The notes beneath the pieces were generated by a model that saw nothing but the letters and a program-made list of their open reading frames with translations, had not been told where the DNA came from and ran no database searches. A program made the position numbers and the translations under genes. Of a stretch of 64,000 nucleotides of DNA, positions 34,618 to 46,546 are shown one piece after another. The DNA comes from Pontederia crassipes (lineage: Eukaryota; Streptophyta; Magnoliopsida; Commelinales; Pontederiaceae). Every line of letters starts with the position of its first letter. Within the stretch, counting starts at the first letter, position 1. The stretch covers positions 46,899,696-46,963,695 of the forward strand of contig CM060188.1 in the NCBI GenBank assembly GCA_030549335.1, read 5' to 3'.

Positions 34618-36812
34618 TTGATCTTAATTTACATGATCATCTATCTTTATATATTGATTCAACTATAAATTTCTAAATATATATATGAACAAAAAGATAG
34701 AACATCATCTCATGAGCAATGTAAACATGTGGGAATATGATAAATGTAAGAATATGAGTAATTATAAAAATATATATAAGCATAACCAATCATAAAATTA
34801 AGAATCATCATAACATAATCAATAAGATTCTGGGACATTGACCGCCACCATCGATAATAATCATATTGATTGAATATTCTTTAGTCATAAATCATATTAT
34901 AAGTGTAGATCACAATAAGGATATTTACTATGAGCATTGACAAAGCCTACATCATGAGGTAGAACTATGATCGGCATATCATCATCGTTAATAAAATCAT
35001 CTTTATATAGAATGATTGATATCATTTAAATATTTCACTTTTTTGTGGAGTGTCTGTCAACTTTCTAAAATATAGACTGATGGAGTGTCTTTAAACTTTC
35101 TGACAATCAAGATGGAGTATTTCAATGCAAATTGTGGAGTTTATTTCAACTCATTAAAACATGGATCGATGGAGTATCTTTTGACTATTTTTCAACTAAG
35201 GTTGACCATCGTCCATAAATCATTAGAGTTCTCCATTTAATATTTTTTGTATTTTTATCTTGTTTAACTTATAACTATCATTGGGGTTCAATGATCAAAA
35301 TACATGAGAATAATATGATTAAAAGTATTTTGATTAGGATATGATCATAAGATGAAATAATATGATATTATACTATGATGGAATACGATAAGCTGGAAAT
35401 TAGGTGTGCAAGATATCATTTACATACTTTGAATATGAGATCAACTTGCATTATCAATTATCGTCCTCATAAGGATTGTTTAAAACATCACTATCATAGT
35501 TGACCATCTTGATAGATACAACTAATTATAAAGATGCGACATGATTGAAAATGGTTCAAATACTAATGTTTGGGATCAGATATTTAGAAATTTAGTTGAC
35601 TTATCAAAAAGGCCGAACTAGTCCCATGATGTACATAACCATCATTTGATTAAAAATCAACATAAGCTAAAAAGTAATAGTATGATAAATAAATGCGTGA
35701 TAATTCAAAAGAGACATAATACATGAAGTGTGATAATTAAGAGACCAAATCATATAAGATACATTACAATTGTTAATTGACGATGAAGATGTACATGTTC
35801 AGTCAATAGTAAGGGTGAAATGATCAATAATATTTAGTTAGGTAATATTGGATATTTGTGAATAGATTCAAATTATAGTCAGTAAATAAATTATAACTTT
35901 ATTTTTGTGATATTATATTTTATTACTTTCAATTTTCCTTATAAGTAAACTAAAATGGTCCTATTTCGATCCTTTGTCAGTGGTCCTTAAAAATTTCATA
36001 ATAATCTTAATCTTATTCTATTTTTTATACCTTAACAGACAAGAATTAAATGAATTATAAATCATTATACAAAGATCCCTGGAAAGATAATAACGTCTTG
36101 TATCTATATCTAAAATATCAAGTATTTTATTTTGTTAATACTATTTTCTAATAGTTAGGACTTCATCTCGCTACTGCTTGATAGCATGCTGGTATTTTGT
36201 CCATAATTTTTTATTTATATATCATATTGAGTTTATTCTTAATTTTATGAAAATTAGACTTCAAATAACATCATCTAGAATTTTTCATAATTTTTAGTGA
36301 CAAAATTCTTTCAAAATTATTCTATAACTTTCATTATAAAATTTAGACACAAAGAAGGAAAAAGTTTCCTACAAATAATCTCACACTACATGATAGAAAT
36401 ATGAAATCGATCACACACTAACTTTGTCGTGATCTAGTAGATGCATCAATGGAAATGATACATGAATCCACATGAATAAAATGTAACTAGATATTGCAAT
36501 AAATCATATAGTAATTTCAAATTATTATTTTTAAAGAAAATATTATTATACTACAATAGGATTCCAAAAAAGTGATTCGAAAAAAGACCCTGTAGGGGGC
36601 AAAAATTTTTTTAAGAATGAAAAATCTACATGAAAAAAATAGGAAATAATTTTTTTGTATTGAAAAATCAAGGATGCTTACTATAAATGTTGACAAAGAA
36701 TTCTCATTAATTTATTAAAATCCCACAGTTTGGTTCCTGCCATATGTCCATTGCACAACAACTATTTTCTTTTCTTTGTCTTTTTTCTCACTTTGGTTTT
36801 TCCTGAAGCGCT

Positions 36813-36816
<4 letters not shown>
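34618..36816. other. AT-rich spacer between NAC copies A and B
   Basis: No gene recognised. Locally repeated phrases such as TGGAGTGTCT and TGGAGTATCT around 35045-35180 suggest a decayed short tandem repeat. Confidence 0.5.
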
Positions 36817-36845
<29 letters not shown>

Positions 36846-36846
36846 C
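36817..36846. repeat. Homopolymer run of 30 C
   Basis: About thirty consecutive C residues upstream of NAC copy B. Such a run is error-prone in sequencing and assembly. Confidence 0.9.
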
Positions 36847-36854
36847 ATTTTTTA

Positions 36855-37022
36855 CAAAAAAAAAGGTAAATAGAATACGTAAGGTAAATAAATAGAATTA
36901 TTATTTTTTAAAAAAAGTAAATAGAATAAGTAAGCGCGGTAAATAAATAAAATTATTTATTTATTTATCACATTCACAACGGTAACACAAAACAACATTT
37001 AAATTGTTTTAGCGTTATTGTT
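36855..37022 (+). promoter_or_regulatory. Upstream region of NAC copy B (conserved with copy A)
   Basis: This block matches 32813-32925 in front of copy A over CACATTCACAACGG and GTAAATAGAATACGTAAGGT. The latter phrase is also partly duplicated within the block. It marks the extent of the segmental duplication that produced the NAC tandem copies. Confidence 0.7.
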
Positions 37023-37149
37023 ACGTCCTGCTATTGTCCATTTCCAGCGCCCGACTACACCACAACGATCGACTAAGCGAGCGAGCGAGCCATATCGATC
37101 CCATTCAAGATTTCCAATCAAGATTTCGAAGGTGATCAGCGTCGACGAC

Positions 37150-38470
37150 ATGGCCGGCCTTCCTCCGGGATTCTGCTTCCATCCCTCCGACGAGCTGCTG
37201 CTGGTGTATTACCTTCGGCGCTACATCGCCGGAGAGCCCCTGCCGGAAGGACTCGTCACGCCCGCCGACGTCTACGGCACGGAGCCTTGGAAGTTGGAAC
37301 CTCGTGGTCGACGGCAAGGACGAAGCCTACTTCTTCGCCCGCCGGACACGCAACAGCGCCAAGTCGAAGCGGCCTTCTCGGACGGCCGGGGAGGGTTCTT
37401 GGCACTCGTTCAAGAAGGACGAGGAGATCACTTCGTCGGTGGACGGGAACGGAGAGGTGAAGGTCGGAGTCAAGCACAGTCTTGACTTCAACTACAAGGG
37501 ACAGAAGCACATGGGATGGATCATGTACGAGTTCGTGCTCTGCGGCGCGATGGACTTCCAAGAACTGGTCGTTTGTCACATAAAGAGGAGCGATCAGACC
37601 ATCGCCAAGGCCAAGAGAGCACGGGCTTCTTCTTCTGCTGCATCTGCTTCTTCTTGCTCTGACTATGAGGACCCGGCTTTGATGGAGCGGGAATCAAAGA
37701 GAATGAGGGCATCCACGACCCAAGAAATCTCCATGGCGCCATCTTTGCTTCTTTCTGTGGTGCCTCGTCAATCGCCTCGTGCCGCGGTGCCTCCTCCGGC
37801 GTCTCCTGCCGCGTTGCCTCCCCAAGAACCAGATGACGCTCCACCGTTGAACCTGCAACAGGACGCGGCGGCAGACCTGGAAGAAGAAATTATGTCATAT
37901 GATCAAGAAGGGTGGGACGCGGCGGTAGACCTGGAAGTGACCTGCTGCACGCAAGAAGACATTATGCCGTATGATGATCAAGAGCTGCAGCAGATGCTGA
38001 TGATGATACATGGGACTGCATCAGATTCAGAGCTGCCGCTGGCCTCATCGTCATGTTGTAACCGAGACCGTGATGCCGCTCCTTGCTGTGAAGAAGAATT
38101 GTTTCAGGATGATGACGTTTACGATGATCATGATAAGTTGATCATGTCGAAAAGTATGGAGGAGCAGGGCGGCAACACAACGATAACAACGGCATCCACC
38201 GCTGCTACTGCTACTAGCAATTTGGTGCCTGTGGCTCTGCATCAACAACAGCAGCAGCTTCCATTAGTCGACGACTGCACAATGATGAGCCAGCAGCAGC
38301 TGCTGACATGGGATGACGATACCGCCTTCTCTGATCTGCTGCAGGATGAGCTTCTGAACTCTGAGCAGGGCAACGATACGACTTCTGGTATAATTAATTA
38401 TGCACAAGAAGAAGAAGAAGGAGATCAAGGCTTTGAATGGGGAGACCTCTGGTCGCCATTTTTGTTCTGA
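37150..38470 (+). pseudogene. NAC-domain gene copy B, frameshifted by a 7-bp duplication
   Basis: The first 50 codons from ATG 37150 (MAGLPPGFCFHPSDELLLVYY...YGTEPW) are the N-terminal half of a NAC domain. At 37287-37300 a 7-bp tandem duplication (TTGGAAG/TTGGAAC) shifts the frame, and translation from this ATG ends at 37485. The rest of the gene is intact in the other frame from 37304 to 38470: the remaining NAC domain, Ser/Pro/Gln-rich middle and acidic end (GFEWGDLWSPFLF). The duplication cannot be removed by a GT-AG intron that I can see. The C-terminal part could only be made from an internal start. Codon usage downstream is still undisturbed, so the break is probably recent. One copy of the DELLNSEQG unit is present. 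Confidence 0.8.
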
Positions 38471-40820
38471 AGAAAATGGCTGCTGCTGCTCTGTTATATA
38501 ATATTGACTATAGATATAATGTTTTTGTGCTCGATCGTGTTTGATTTGATTGTAGTTTGGTAGTATTATCATTTTTTGTTCCATGTACACCTGCGTGGCA
38601 AATTTTGTAACTGTTAACCCTTGTGAACTTTATATATAGTGAGTAGTTTAAAATAATTAATTTCTGTTAATTAATTGTGGTTTATTATTTTACTTCACAA
38701 ATCCGATCTGATCAGTGGTTTTAAGAGAAAACATGGACTGAAACGACACGAGACCTATTAGGATATGCTGCTCAGTAAAATGAGGAAGCTACTTAAAAAA
38801 TACTTGTTCTACTGGCCAGTAAAATGTCTGCAGAAGAAGAAGAAAAGTGGCTTTCATGGATATTAATATTATGCTGCTTTACACTAATCATGCTAAATCA
38901 TGATGGGTGAATATCAGCATGAAAATGCAACAAGCACAATTTGCATTAATCATGCTTTACACCAATCACATAAGTATCCATGTTCATTTGCAAGTTAAAC
39001 TGGGACTTGTACTCTAGATGCAATATTGGCATACTTGCAGTATAATCATAATATCCTACCAAAGGCAAAGACAATATTAATCATAATATCCTACCAAATG
39101 CAAAGGCAATACTAATCATGGTCAAGCCGTGAGAACAAAAACATTGAACTACGTAGTAGTAACAAGAGAGAAAACCAGAAGAAAAGCATCCACTTGAACT
39201 AATGTATCAGCTGAATGATTTTACAGCACAAATTTGAATGACAGTTCACTCCAACTTACTCAAATGAAATAATTGATTATGCAGACAATGCTTATTTGTC
39301 ATTGATTACTTACAAACCCAGATGCCAAACAACAAACTGTTATTAGCAAACTTTGGAAAACAACAACAATCATATGCAGTACACACCATTCTTTTTTTGG
39401 GTTAAGTAGCCTGTGGACCGTGTGGCCCGCCATCGATCACACGATCGACGGCAGGATGCAGATCGCACAGTCTGACTACATAAGGAGCGGCTCTCGTCAC
39501 GTTTGACCGGTCGGGTCCTTGGTCCAGTTTTTTCACATCCCGAGGTGACCGACCCCCTCTTTTTTCCCTTTCTTTACCCCAAACCTCTGGAACTGTCCCA
39601 GAAATAAGGAGCTTGAGGAGCGCGCGATTTCTTCCCTATTGCTCGCTCGTGCGTTTTGATCCCGGCAGCCGTCGAACACCGTCGGCTCGATTCAAGACTT
39701 CGAGGACACCGTCGCCTTCACTCTGCCCCTCTTTTCCTCCAAGGACACCCTCGATCACGAAGGTCAAGCGCTTTCTGGAGTTGATAAAATATGGACTCTA
39801 TCCGACCTCTCAGCAGCAGCAGGAGGGACCGCAATCTACTAATGCGGGAGATCGTTAAGCTACCATGGAGGGAATTACAAGTCGATTACTCTTGTGGCAG
39901 TTGTCTATTCTCCAAACTACGCCGCTTGCAAAAAGTAAAGAAATGTGACAACAAGAAGGAACAAAGATATGTAACAGGATTTAAAATCCCATGAACCTGA
40001 AAAGAGAGACATATTCTGTCAGAAATTGAATCTGTTGGCTAAGGTTTAAAGGTTACAGGAAGTAAAGAAATGGTCAGATAATTTTGAAGTTCGAACAAAT
40101 TACTTGCTTGTAGCACCACAAATACACCTTCCTTCAGAAACTACAAAGTCAAACTATATATGATGTTTATCAAGTCAATAACTACGAAGTATTGAAATTC
40201 TTGCATTTGGCTGTGGCGAAGCATTACAAAATCAGTCCTCCCAACATGGCATTTCCATCTTCTACAGACATCAAGATCGAAGGGGGCGCCGGTGGAGAAA
40301 AAAATGAAGAGAGAGAAAAACATTGCCCTAGCTCTCGTCGACTCATAAGCGGCTGCTGAACCAATTTGCTTGAACCGTCGAGAACCAACCATTCTTCTTC
40401 GTTTGTTCCATCTGACCCAACACATTAAAGATGGCCCTTGATCTCCACATCAACGGTGGCTCCATAGCTGTGGAGTAAAATAGGCTTTTCCACAACCTAC
40501 TTAACCCCTTGTAAGCTTTTCTTACCTGGAATTTGGGCTGGCTGTATCGAATCTGAGGTTGAGTTTTCAAAACAAACTACGAATGCCTGAAATCTAACGA
40601 GATAGAACCTGAGATGGGTTTCCTTTGAATCGGGGTCGAATTCAAAGTTCACGTTTGATCGCATGGAAATTTGAACAACGCAGGTCAAGTTTCTTCCTCA
40701 TGTCTACTTTCGATGTTGCCAAACTCTAGTGCTATTTTGTGAGTCTTTGACACCACTCTATGACCAATGAATTTATACTTTAGGTGAGCCAGCGGATGGC
40801 CTCTTCATCGATCATTGTCC
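38471..40820. other. Region between NAC copy B and the Gypsy remnant
   Basis: Contains the 3' flank of copy B and sequence with no recognisable gene. GC-richer DNA at 39400-39860 looks like a possible 5' leader or gene fragment, but no domain is visible. A 36-bp imperfect tandem duplication (TAATCATAATATCCTACCAA) lies at about 39042-39112. Confidence 0.4.
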
Positions 40821-43614
40821 CTTTGAAGTGGGGCGGATGCAGCTTCAGGAATGTTTGAATCGTGTCCTTCTATCGGAAGGACCTACTTGTGACGCGGGAG
40901 GAAGAAGCAGTCCTGATACATCGACACCCAGGATGTCAGTCATTGCGGTGGCACCTGGGACTTCTGTTATTGCACCAGAGGAAGTTCTTAATGTAAGTCC
41001 TCTCCTACTTGACTCCCTATAGCCGAGTTAAGTTTGTCTATAATCATCTTTGGAGTAGCCGCAATACGACCACCTCCACATCCGTTGTGTCAGGCCGCTG
41101 AACGTATTGTGGGAGCCATCTATAAAAATATAATAATGCATTTTAGTAAAACAATCATAATCATAGAAACAAGGTATCTTACTTTACTTTGCGACGATTG
41201 AGTGTGCTAGTAGCTCTAGTGGGTGCACATGGACCATACTTAACCGATACTTTATAGCTAGTCCTAATGTTAAGCTCTGATACCATAAATATAAAGTCCC
41301 AAAATTTGATCTTGCCATATGGTTTTATATCCTTTTGGTTGTTACTTTTTTCGATTCTTCTTTGACTATTTTGTTGACCCAGATTGTCAAGAATCATAAC
41401 ACGTAAGCGGAAGACTTAAAATAAATATTACAACTCAAGAAAATAAGGATGTGGAAGAGATATAAAATAAAAAGATGCATCCAGTCCATCATCTCATGAG
41501 GCATATAAAGTCCATGCTATGTAGAAAGCGATAGGTCCAATAATAGTCCAAATACAACTCGATAGATAAAAGAGAAAAAGATGCCATCTAAACCTACGAC
41601 AACCATATGCATGCACCATTCGAGCTGCAGTCATCGCACACATATCAACTGACTCGCAATCATCTCATGTACTTGTGGAGATCACACAAGGATCAAGCTC
41701 AATCGTTAGCATAAAGTTAATTGTGAGTTCGTATAAGTCATAAGATAGTTCCATTAGAATAAGCATGATGTAATCATAAATCAATTATAAGAGAAGAGTC
41801 ATCGTATAGGATCAATCGATTAGATTCATCATAATTCCATTCCATTCTATTTCATGTTCATGTTCATTATTTCATAATCATTTGTTCGTATTGGACAAAG
41901 TCCTTCCATTAATCTTTGGTCATTCATGTTCTTTCATCTTATCTATAAATTGGAAGAGATCTCTACCTGAAAATATCATCGCAGACACACAAATGTGTAG
42001 CTATCTAAATCATAGTGGGCCAATGGAGAATTAGTGCCACGATTAGACCCATCGGACAAGATGACTTCGTGCAATATGGAAAAATGTGTAGGGAGAAACT
42101 CCCATTTAAATAGGTAAATAATAACCCTCCTTTTTATCTTATAGTTCATGAGTCTCTCACAATCATGTATATCGATCAAGGCTATAGAGAGCAAGGTGGC
42201 TGAGGATCATCTTTTAGGGTCGTAGCCATCGATACCAATCAGGTGGACAGAAACTAATCAAATCAAGTAGTTTAGATTAAAGTCGTAATCTTTTTGTCCA
42301 CATATCAAGCGCCCGAAAGCCGAGCGATAGTCCAAAAGAGAAGCGAACACCCATTTTGTCTATATTCATTGGTCAACCGAAGAGGTTGTGGTCGTTCATT
42401 GTGAGTTTGTCTGATGGCCGTTCAAAGGCCATATACGATCGGTCGATCGAAAGAGGTTCGATAGTTCATTATCACATGAGGGGTTTCTTCGAACTTTCGG
42501 TCCGCTGAAATTGCACCGATTGTCCATTAGGAATACTGACGTCTTCCTCAGTCTATCGGAGATGATTCCCTATCGATTGTCGAAAGTTATTCTGACGTAA
42601 TAATCCAGATCGGTCGCTCGAAAAGATTTCAGTTGACCAACTAGTTATCAATGTCATTTTTTAGTCTCGACATTTTTCCAGTTTGATTGTTCAAAAGAAT
42701 TTTGGACGTCTTTCGAATCTCGTTCTATCCATATCGATCGTTCGATCGAGTTTCGAACGTCTGATATGGCATGTCGTTATACTCTGCCGATCTGAATCGG
42801 ATGCCCGAAAGGGTTTTGGTCATCCGCTTCAGTTCGACAGAGTCGCGGGTCATTGCTGAAACCTTACATTTTCAAATAAGTTTTCAATCCAAGCAAAGAT
42901 CTAACACTACTTAACATAGTACTTAGTACATAGCATGATTCATACGCATATCTAATCATAAGTTTACATCCTAAACATAACATCCATATCATTTCTCTCG
43001 TATAACATAATTAGTCAATTTTTCTTATCATCAAGTATGAAATGATTCTCAATCTATCTTAGTTTCAAACAATATAAACTATTAACTTAATGACATGATA
43101 ATTCGTCAAATGTCTATCTTGGTATACTAACACATCTAACCATCCAACATATTATCAACTTATATATCACATGCAAATCATTCGGCCATAGTTGAAAAAT
43201 TCAAAGGGAAAACATATCCATGTATCTACAAAATCATAAGGCTTGATCTACCCTTACTAGCATAAATCTTAGCCACGAATAAATCCTTAGAGCATGCATA
43301 ATCCGTTCGAAGTTATTCCACGATCCAAATCTCAAAAACACATGTTTTGATTTTGTTTGGTTCTTTTCTTAGTCAACTTGAGCTTCAGCTGCGACCTCTT
43401 CGTCCACGTCGCTGCACCTAAGGAGTCTGTCAGAGTTGTGCCTTTGTCCTCTAGCAGAGACTGATTGGAGGAAGAACACGAATGGTCAAGAGACGGAGAA
43501 GGAAGAGAGATGAACAAGAAGAAAAGAGAAAAAGAAACGAGATTTTATGATCATAAAACCCATGGGGTTTCGTCCATATTAAATCTCACGAAATTATGGA
43601 TGGCCGATGTTACA
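40820..43614 (-). mobile_element. Probable Ty3/Gypsy remnant with a long 5' LTR
   Basis: On the minus strand a canonical primer binding site (TGGTATCAGAGCTTAACATT; 41269-41288) is followed by a leader and what looks like a short, stop-containing start of gag (from about 41110). The LTR would then lie at 41289-43614, starting TGTAACATCGGCC on the minus strand, about 2.3 kb. Long LTRs with this start occur in Tekay-type Gypsy elements. No second LTR was found, so the call rests on the primer site and layout. Confidence 0.5.
42340..42860. repeat. Degenerate CGATCGGTCGATCG-type repeats inside the LTR-like region
   Basis: Phrases such as GATCGGTCGATCGAAAG, GGTCGCTCGAAAAG and GTTCGATCGAG recur at roughly 50-100 bp spacing. 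The composition resembles the 103-bp repeat at 47767-48250, suggesting related element families. Confidence 0.5.
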
Positions 43615-44442
43615 AAATTCATGCGTTAATAGGTTAAAAAAACTTATAAAAGAACTTTAAAAAAGATGCTTGTAGATAGTGAAAGTGGGCCAAAGAGTCA
43701 GAATGAAGACTAGACCAAAAGCGGTTGAATCTCGTTAATTAATTATATAATAATTATTATTACTATTAGCATTGTTTGAAATATTTTATTAGGAGAAACG
43801 TTACCTTAAAATATTTCAATCGATATAACAGACTCATGTATATAACTAAATAAAAAAACAAACAATTACATACTATATTAATTATGACGCATGCAATATA
43901 AAAAAATAATTGATTACACTGTATAAAAGTGAAAATAATTAAATAATATTATACTGTACAATGAGTAGCCTAATTTTGCCGCTTAGTCCCCATCTTTTTA
44001 TAATAATGAGTATAACTGTCTAATTTAACAAGGTTAAATATTTTTTGCAATTTAGATTTGATTCTTTATTCTTGACTTGTAGTTTCGATTCTTTAAAATA
44101 ACAAAAATAAAAATGAATTCCACGGCTGTGCTATTGCTATTGCTATTTCTATTGGGATTGCTATTGCTATTGCTATTGCGATTGCGATTGCTATTGCTAC
44201 CCAACGGTAAGAGTAAGACAAATCAAGATTTTATCACAACGATAAGACGGACAAATCAAGACTTAAATTGTTTATGTCTTCTATATGTTTACTACTTTTA
44301 TTTGTGATCTATATATTTGTTTTGTTCAGGCTTCCAGCGCCCGCCCTGCACCTGCACCTGCACCACCACAACAACAGCCATCGACCAAACGAGCGAGCAA
44401 TATCAAATTCAAGAATTCCAAGGTGATCAGCGTACGAACGAC
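43615..44442. other. Upstream region of NAC copy C
   Basis: AT-rich with a CTATTG/CGATTG hexamer microsatellite at about 44132-44200. The segment TTTTGTTCAG before 44331 resembles a splice acceptor and the following CTTCCAGCGCCCG matches the leaders of the other NAC copies, so a 5'-UTR intron is possible. No match to the copy A/B upstream block was seen. Confidence 0.45.
44132..44200. repeat. (ATTGCT)n-like hexanucleotide repeat
   Basis: Imperfect tandem hexamers (ATTGCT, ATTGCG) over about 70 bp, located 245-310 bp upstream of the NAC copy C start. Confidence 0.85.
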
Positions 44443-45936
44443 ATGGTTCCTCCGGGCTTCTTCTTCCGTCCCTCCGACGAGCTGCTGCTGGTGTATTACC
44501 TTCGGCGCTACATCGCCGGAGAGCCCCTGCCGGAAGGACTCATCACGCCCGCCGACGTCTACGGCACGGAGCCTTGGAACCTCGTGGTCGACGGCGAGGA
44601 CGAAGCCTACTTCTTCGCCCGCCGGACACGCAGAAGCGCCAAGTCCAAGCGGCCTTCTCGGACGGCCGGGGATGGTTCTTGGCACTCGTTCAAGACGGAC
44701 GAGGAGATCACTTCGTGGGTGGACGGGCAAGGAGAGGTGAAGGTCGGAGTCAAGCACAGTCTTGACTTCAACTACAAGGGGCAGAAGCACATGGGATGGA
44801 TAATGTACGAGTTCGTGCTCTGCGGCTCCGAGAATTTTCAAGAACTGGTCGTTTGCCACATAAAGAGGAGCGATCAGACCATCTCCAAAGCACGGGCGTC
44901 TTCTGCTGCTGCATCTTCTTCTTCTGCATCTTCTTCTTCTTCTTGCATTGACTATGACTATGAGGACCCGGCTTTGATGGAGCGGGAATCAAAGAGGATG
45001 AGGGCATCAACGACCCAAGAAATCTCCACGGCGCCATCTTTGCCTCTTTCTGTGGTGCCTCGTCAATTGCCTCTTGCCGTGGTGCCTCCTCCGGCGTCTC
45101 CTGCCGCGTTGCCTCCCCAAGAACCAGATGATGCTCCACCGTTGAACCTGCAACAGGACGCGGCGGCAGACCTGGAAGAAGAAATTATGTCATATGATCA
45201 AGAACTGCAGCGGATGATGATGATATATGGGACTGCATCAGATTTAGGGCTGCCGCTGGCCTCGTCGTCATGTTGTAGCCGAGAAGCCGCTCCTTGCTAT
45301 GAAGAAGAATGGTTTCGGCAGTTGATCATGTCGAAAAGTATGGAGGAGCAGGGCGGTAACACAACAAGAACAACAGCATCCACTGCAGCTGCTGCTGCAA
45401 CTAGCAATTTGGTGCCCCCGGCTCTGCATCAACAACAGGAGCAACTTCCATTGGCCGACGACTGCACAATGATGAGCCAGCAGCAGCTGCTGACATGGGA
45501 TGACGGCACCGACTTCTCAGATTTGCTGCAGGATGAGCTTCTGAACTCTGAGCAGGGCAACAATACGACTGCTATAATTAATTATGCACAAGAAGGAGGA
45601 GATGAAGAATTGTTTCAGCAGGATGAGCTTCTGAACTCTGAGCAGGGCAACGATACGACTGCTATAATTAATTATGCACAAGGAGGAGGAGATGAAGAAT
45701 TGTTTCACCAGGATGAGCTTCTGAACTCGGAGCAGGGCAACGATACGACTTCTGGTATAATTAATTATGCACAACAACAAGGAGGAGGAGATGAAGAATT
45801 GTTTCACCAGGATGAGCTTCTGAACTCTGAGCAGGGCAACGATACGACTTCTGGTATAATTAATTATGCACAACAACAAGGAGGAGGAGATGAAGGCTTT
45901 GAATGGGGAGATCTCTGGTCGCCATTTTTGTTATGA
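44443..45936 (+). CDS. Divergent NAC-domain transcription factor, copy C
   Basis: An open 497-codon frame starts at ATG 44443 (MVPPGFFFRPSDELL). Residues 2-126 form a NAC domain: subdomain A PPGFFFRPSDELL, B LPEGLITPADVYGTEPW, C region GSWHSFKTDEEI, D VGVKHSLDFNYKGQKHMGWI ending MYEFVL. The usual DNA-contacting WKATGxD motif is replaced by WHSFKTDEEI, so DNA binding may differ from typical NACs. Residues ~150-170 are a Ser/Ala run. The remainder is Pro-, Gln- and acid-rich, as in activation domains, and ends GFEWGDLWSPFLL. Four copies of a 30-33-residue unit (QDELLNSEQGN...) lie near the end. An in-frame upstream extension to 44317 lacks an ATG. Unlike copies A and B, no break is seen; this is the only apparently functional member. 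NAC genes usually have introns; none is evident here. Confidence 0.85.
   Translation: MVPPGFFFRPSDELLLVYYLRRYIAGEPLPEGLITPADVYGTEPWNLVVDGEDEAYFFARRTRRSAKSKRPSRTAGDGSWHSFKTDEEITSWVDGQGEVKVGVKHSLDFNYKGQKHMGWIMYEFVLCGSENFQELVVCHIKRSDQTISKARASSAAASSSSASSSSSCIDYDYEDPALMERESKRMRASTTQEISTAPSLPLSVVPRQLPLAVVPPPASPAALPPQEPDDAPPLNLQQDAAADLEEEIMSYDQELQRMMMIYGTASDLGLPLASSSCCSREAAPCYEEEWFRQLIMSKSMEEQGGNTTRTTASTAAAAATSNLVPPALHQQQEQLPLADDCTMMSQQQLLTWDDGTDFSDLLQDELLNSEQGNNTTAIINYAQEGGDEELFQQDELLNSEQGNDTTAIINYAQGGGDEELFHQDELLNSEQGNDTTSGIINYAQQQGGGDEELFHQDELLNSEQGNDTTSGIINYAQQQGGGDEGFEWGDLWSPFLL
45529..45900 (+). repeat. In-frame tandem repeat in the NAC copy C activation region
   Basis: Units begin CAGGATGAGCTTCTGAACTC at 45529, 45619, 45709 and 45808, giving spacings of 90, 90 and 99 bp (30, 30 and 33 codons). 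Each encodes DELLNSEQGN followed by a TT-(SG)-IINYAQ segment and GDEELF or GDEGF. NAC copy B has a single such unit. Confidence 0.95.
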
Positions 45937-46546
45937 AGACAATGCCTCCTGCTGCTGCTGCTTGCTGCTGCTCTGTTATATATAATGTTAACTGTGAATA
46001 TAGTGTTTGATTTAATGGTAGTAGGCAGTGCTATCATTTTTCTCCATGCGTGCATGTGTATGTTAAGAAATCATGAGCTCCTTTGTGCTGCTGAGATGGA
46101 GAAGATGAAGCAGAAACACCCAATAGAAGAAGAAGAAAAAACAGAGGAAGAAAGGGGCAAGCCACCAAGAAGATTTTTATTCTATTCAAAATGAAGAAGT
46201 AACTACTGAACTATCGGACACTAACACACCGCACCATTTATACTAATCACTACCTGTTACAAATGAAATTAAAATGGTAAGAAAGAAACTACGTTACAAT
46301 AGCGCAATAGAGACAACAAAGTATCCAGTGCTGAAGCTTGAGCAACTGTAATGTAATTTGTTGATACAACCGCCTAAAAGAGAATGCACGGCCTAAAGGA
46401 ATAAAAAAAAAAAGGCACACAGGCCCAGCCGCTCCAAGCCCATGAAACCCAAGCCTATATGTGCTCATGCCATAAAGTAATAATACCGAAACTAACCCCC
46501 CCAGCTCACCTCACACTCACCTCACTCTCTCTCCATTGGCGTGAAC
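45937..46546. other. 3' flank of NAC copy C
   Basis: No gene recognised. Short direct homology to the copy B 3' flank (GCTGCTGCTCTGTTATATA) shows that the duplication extends past the stop codon. Confidence 0.5.

Noticed and set aside
39613-39994. Possible small gene in GC-richer DNA
   Set aside because: No recognisable domain, splice pattern or start context; listed only as intergenic.
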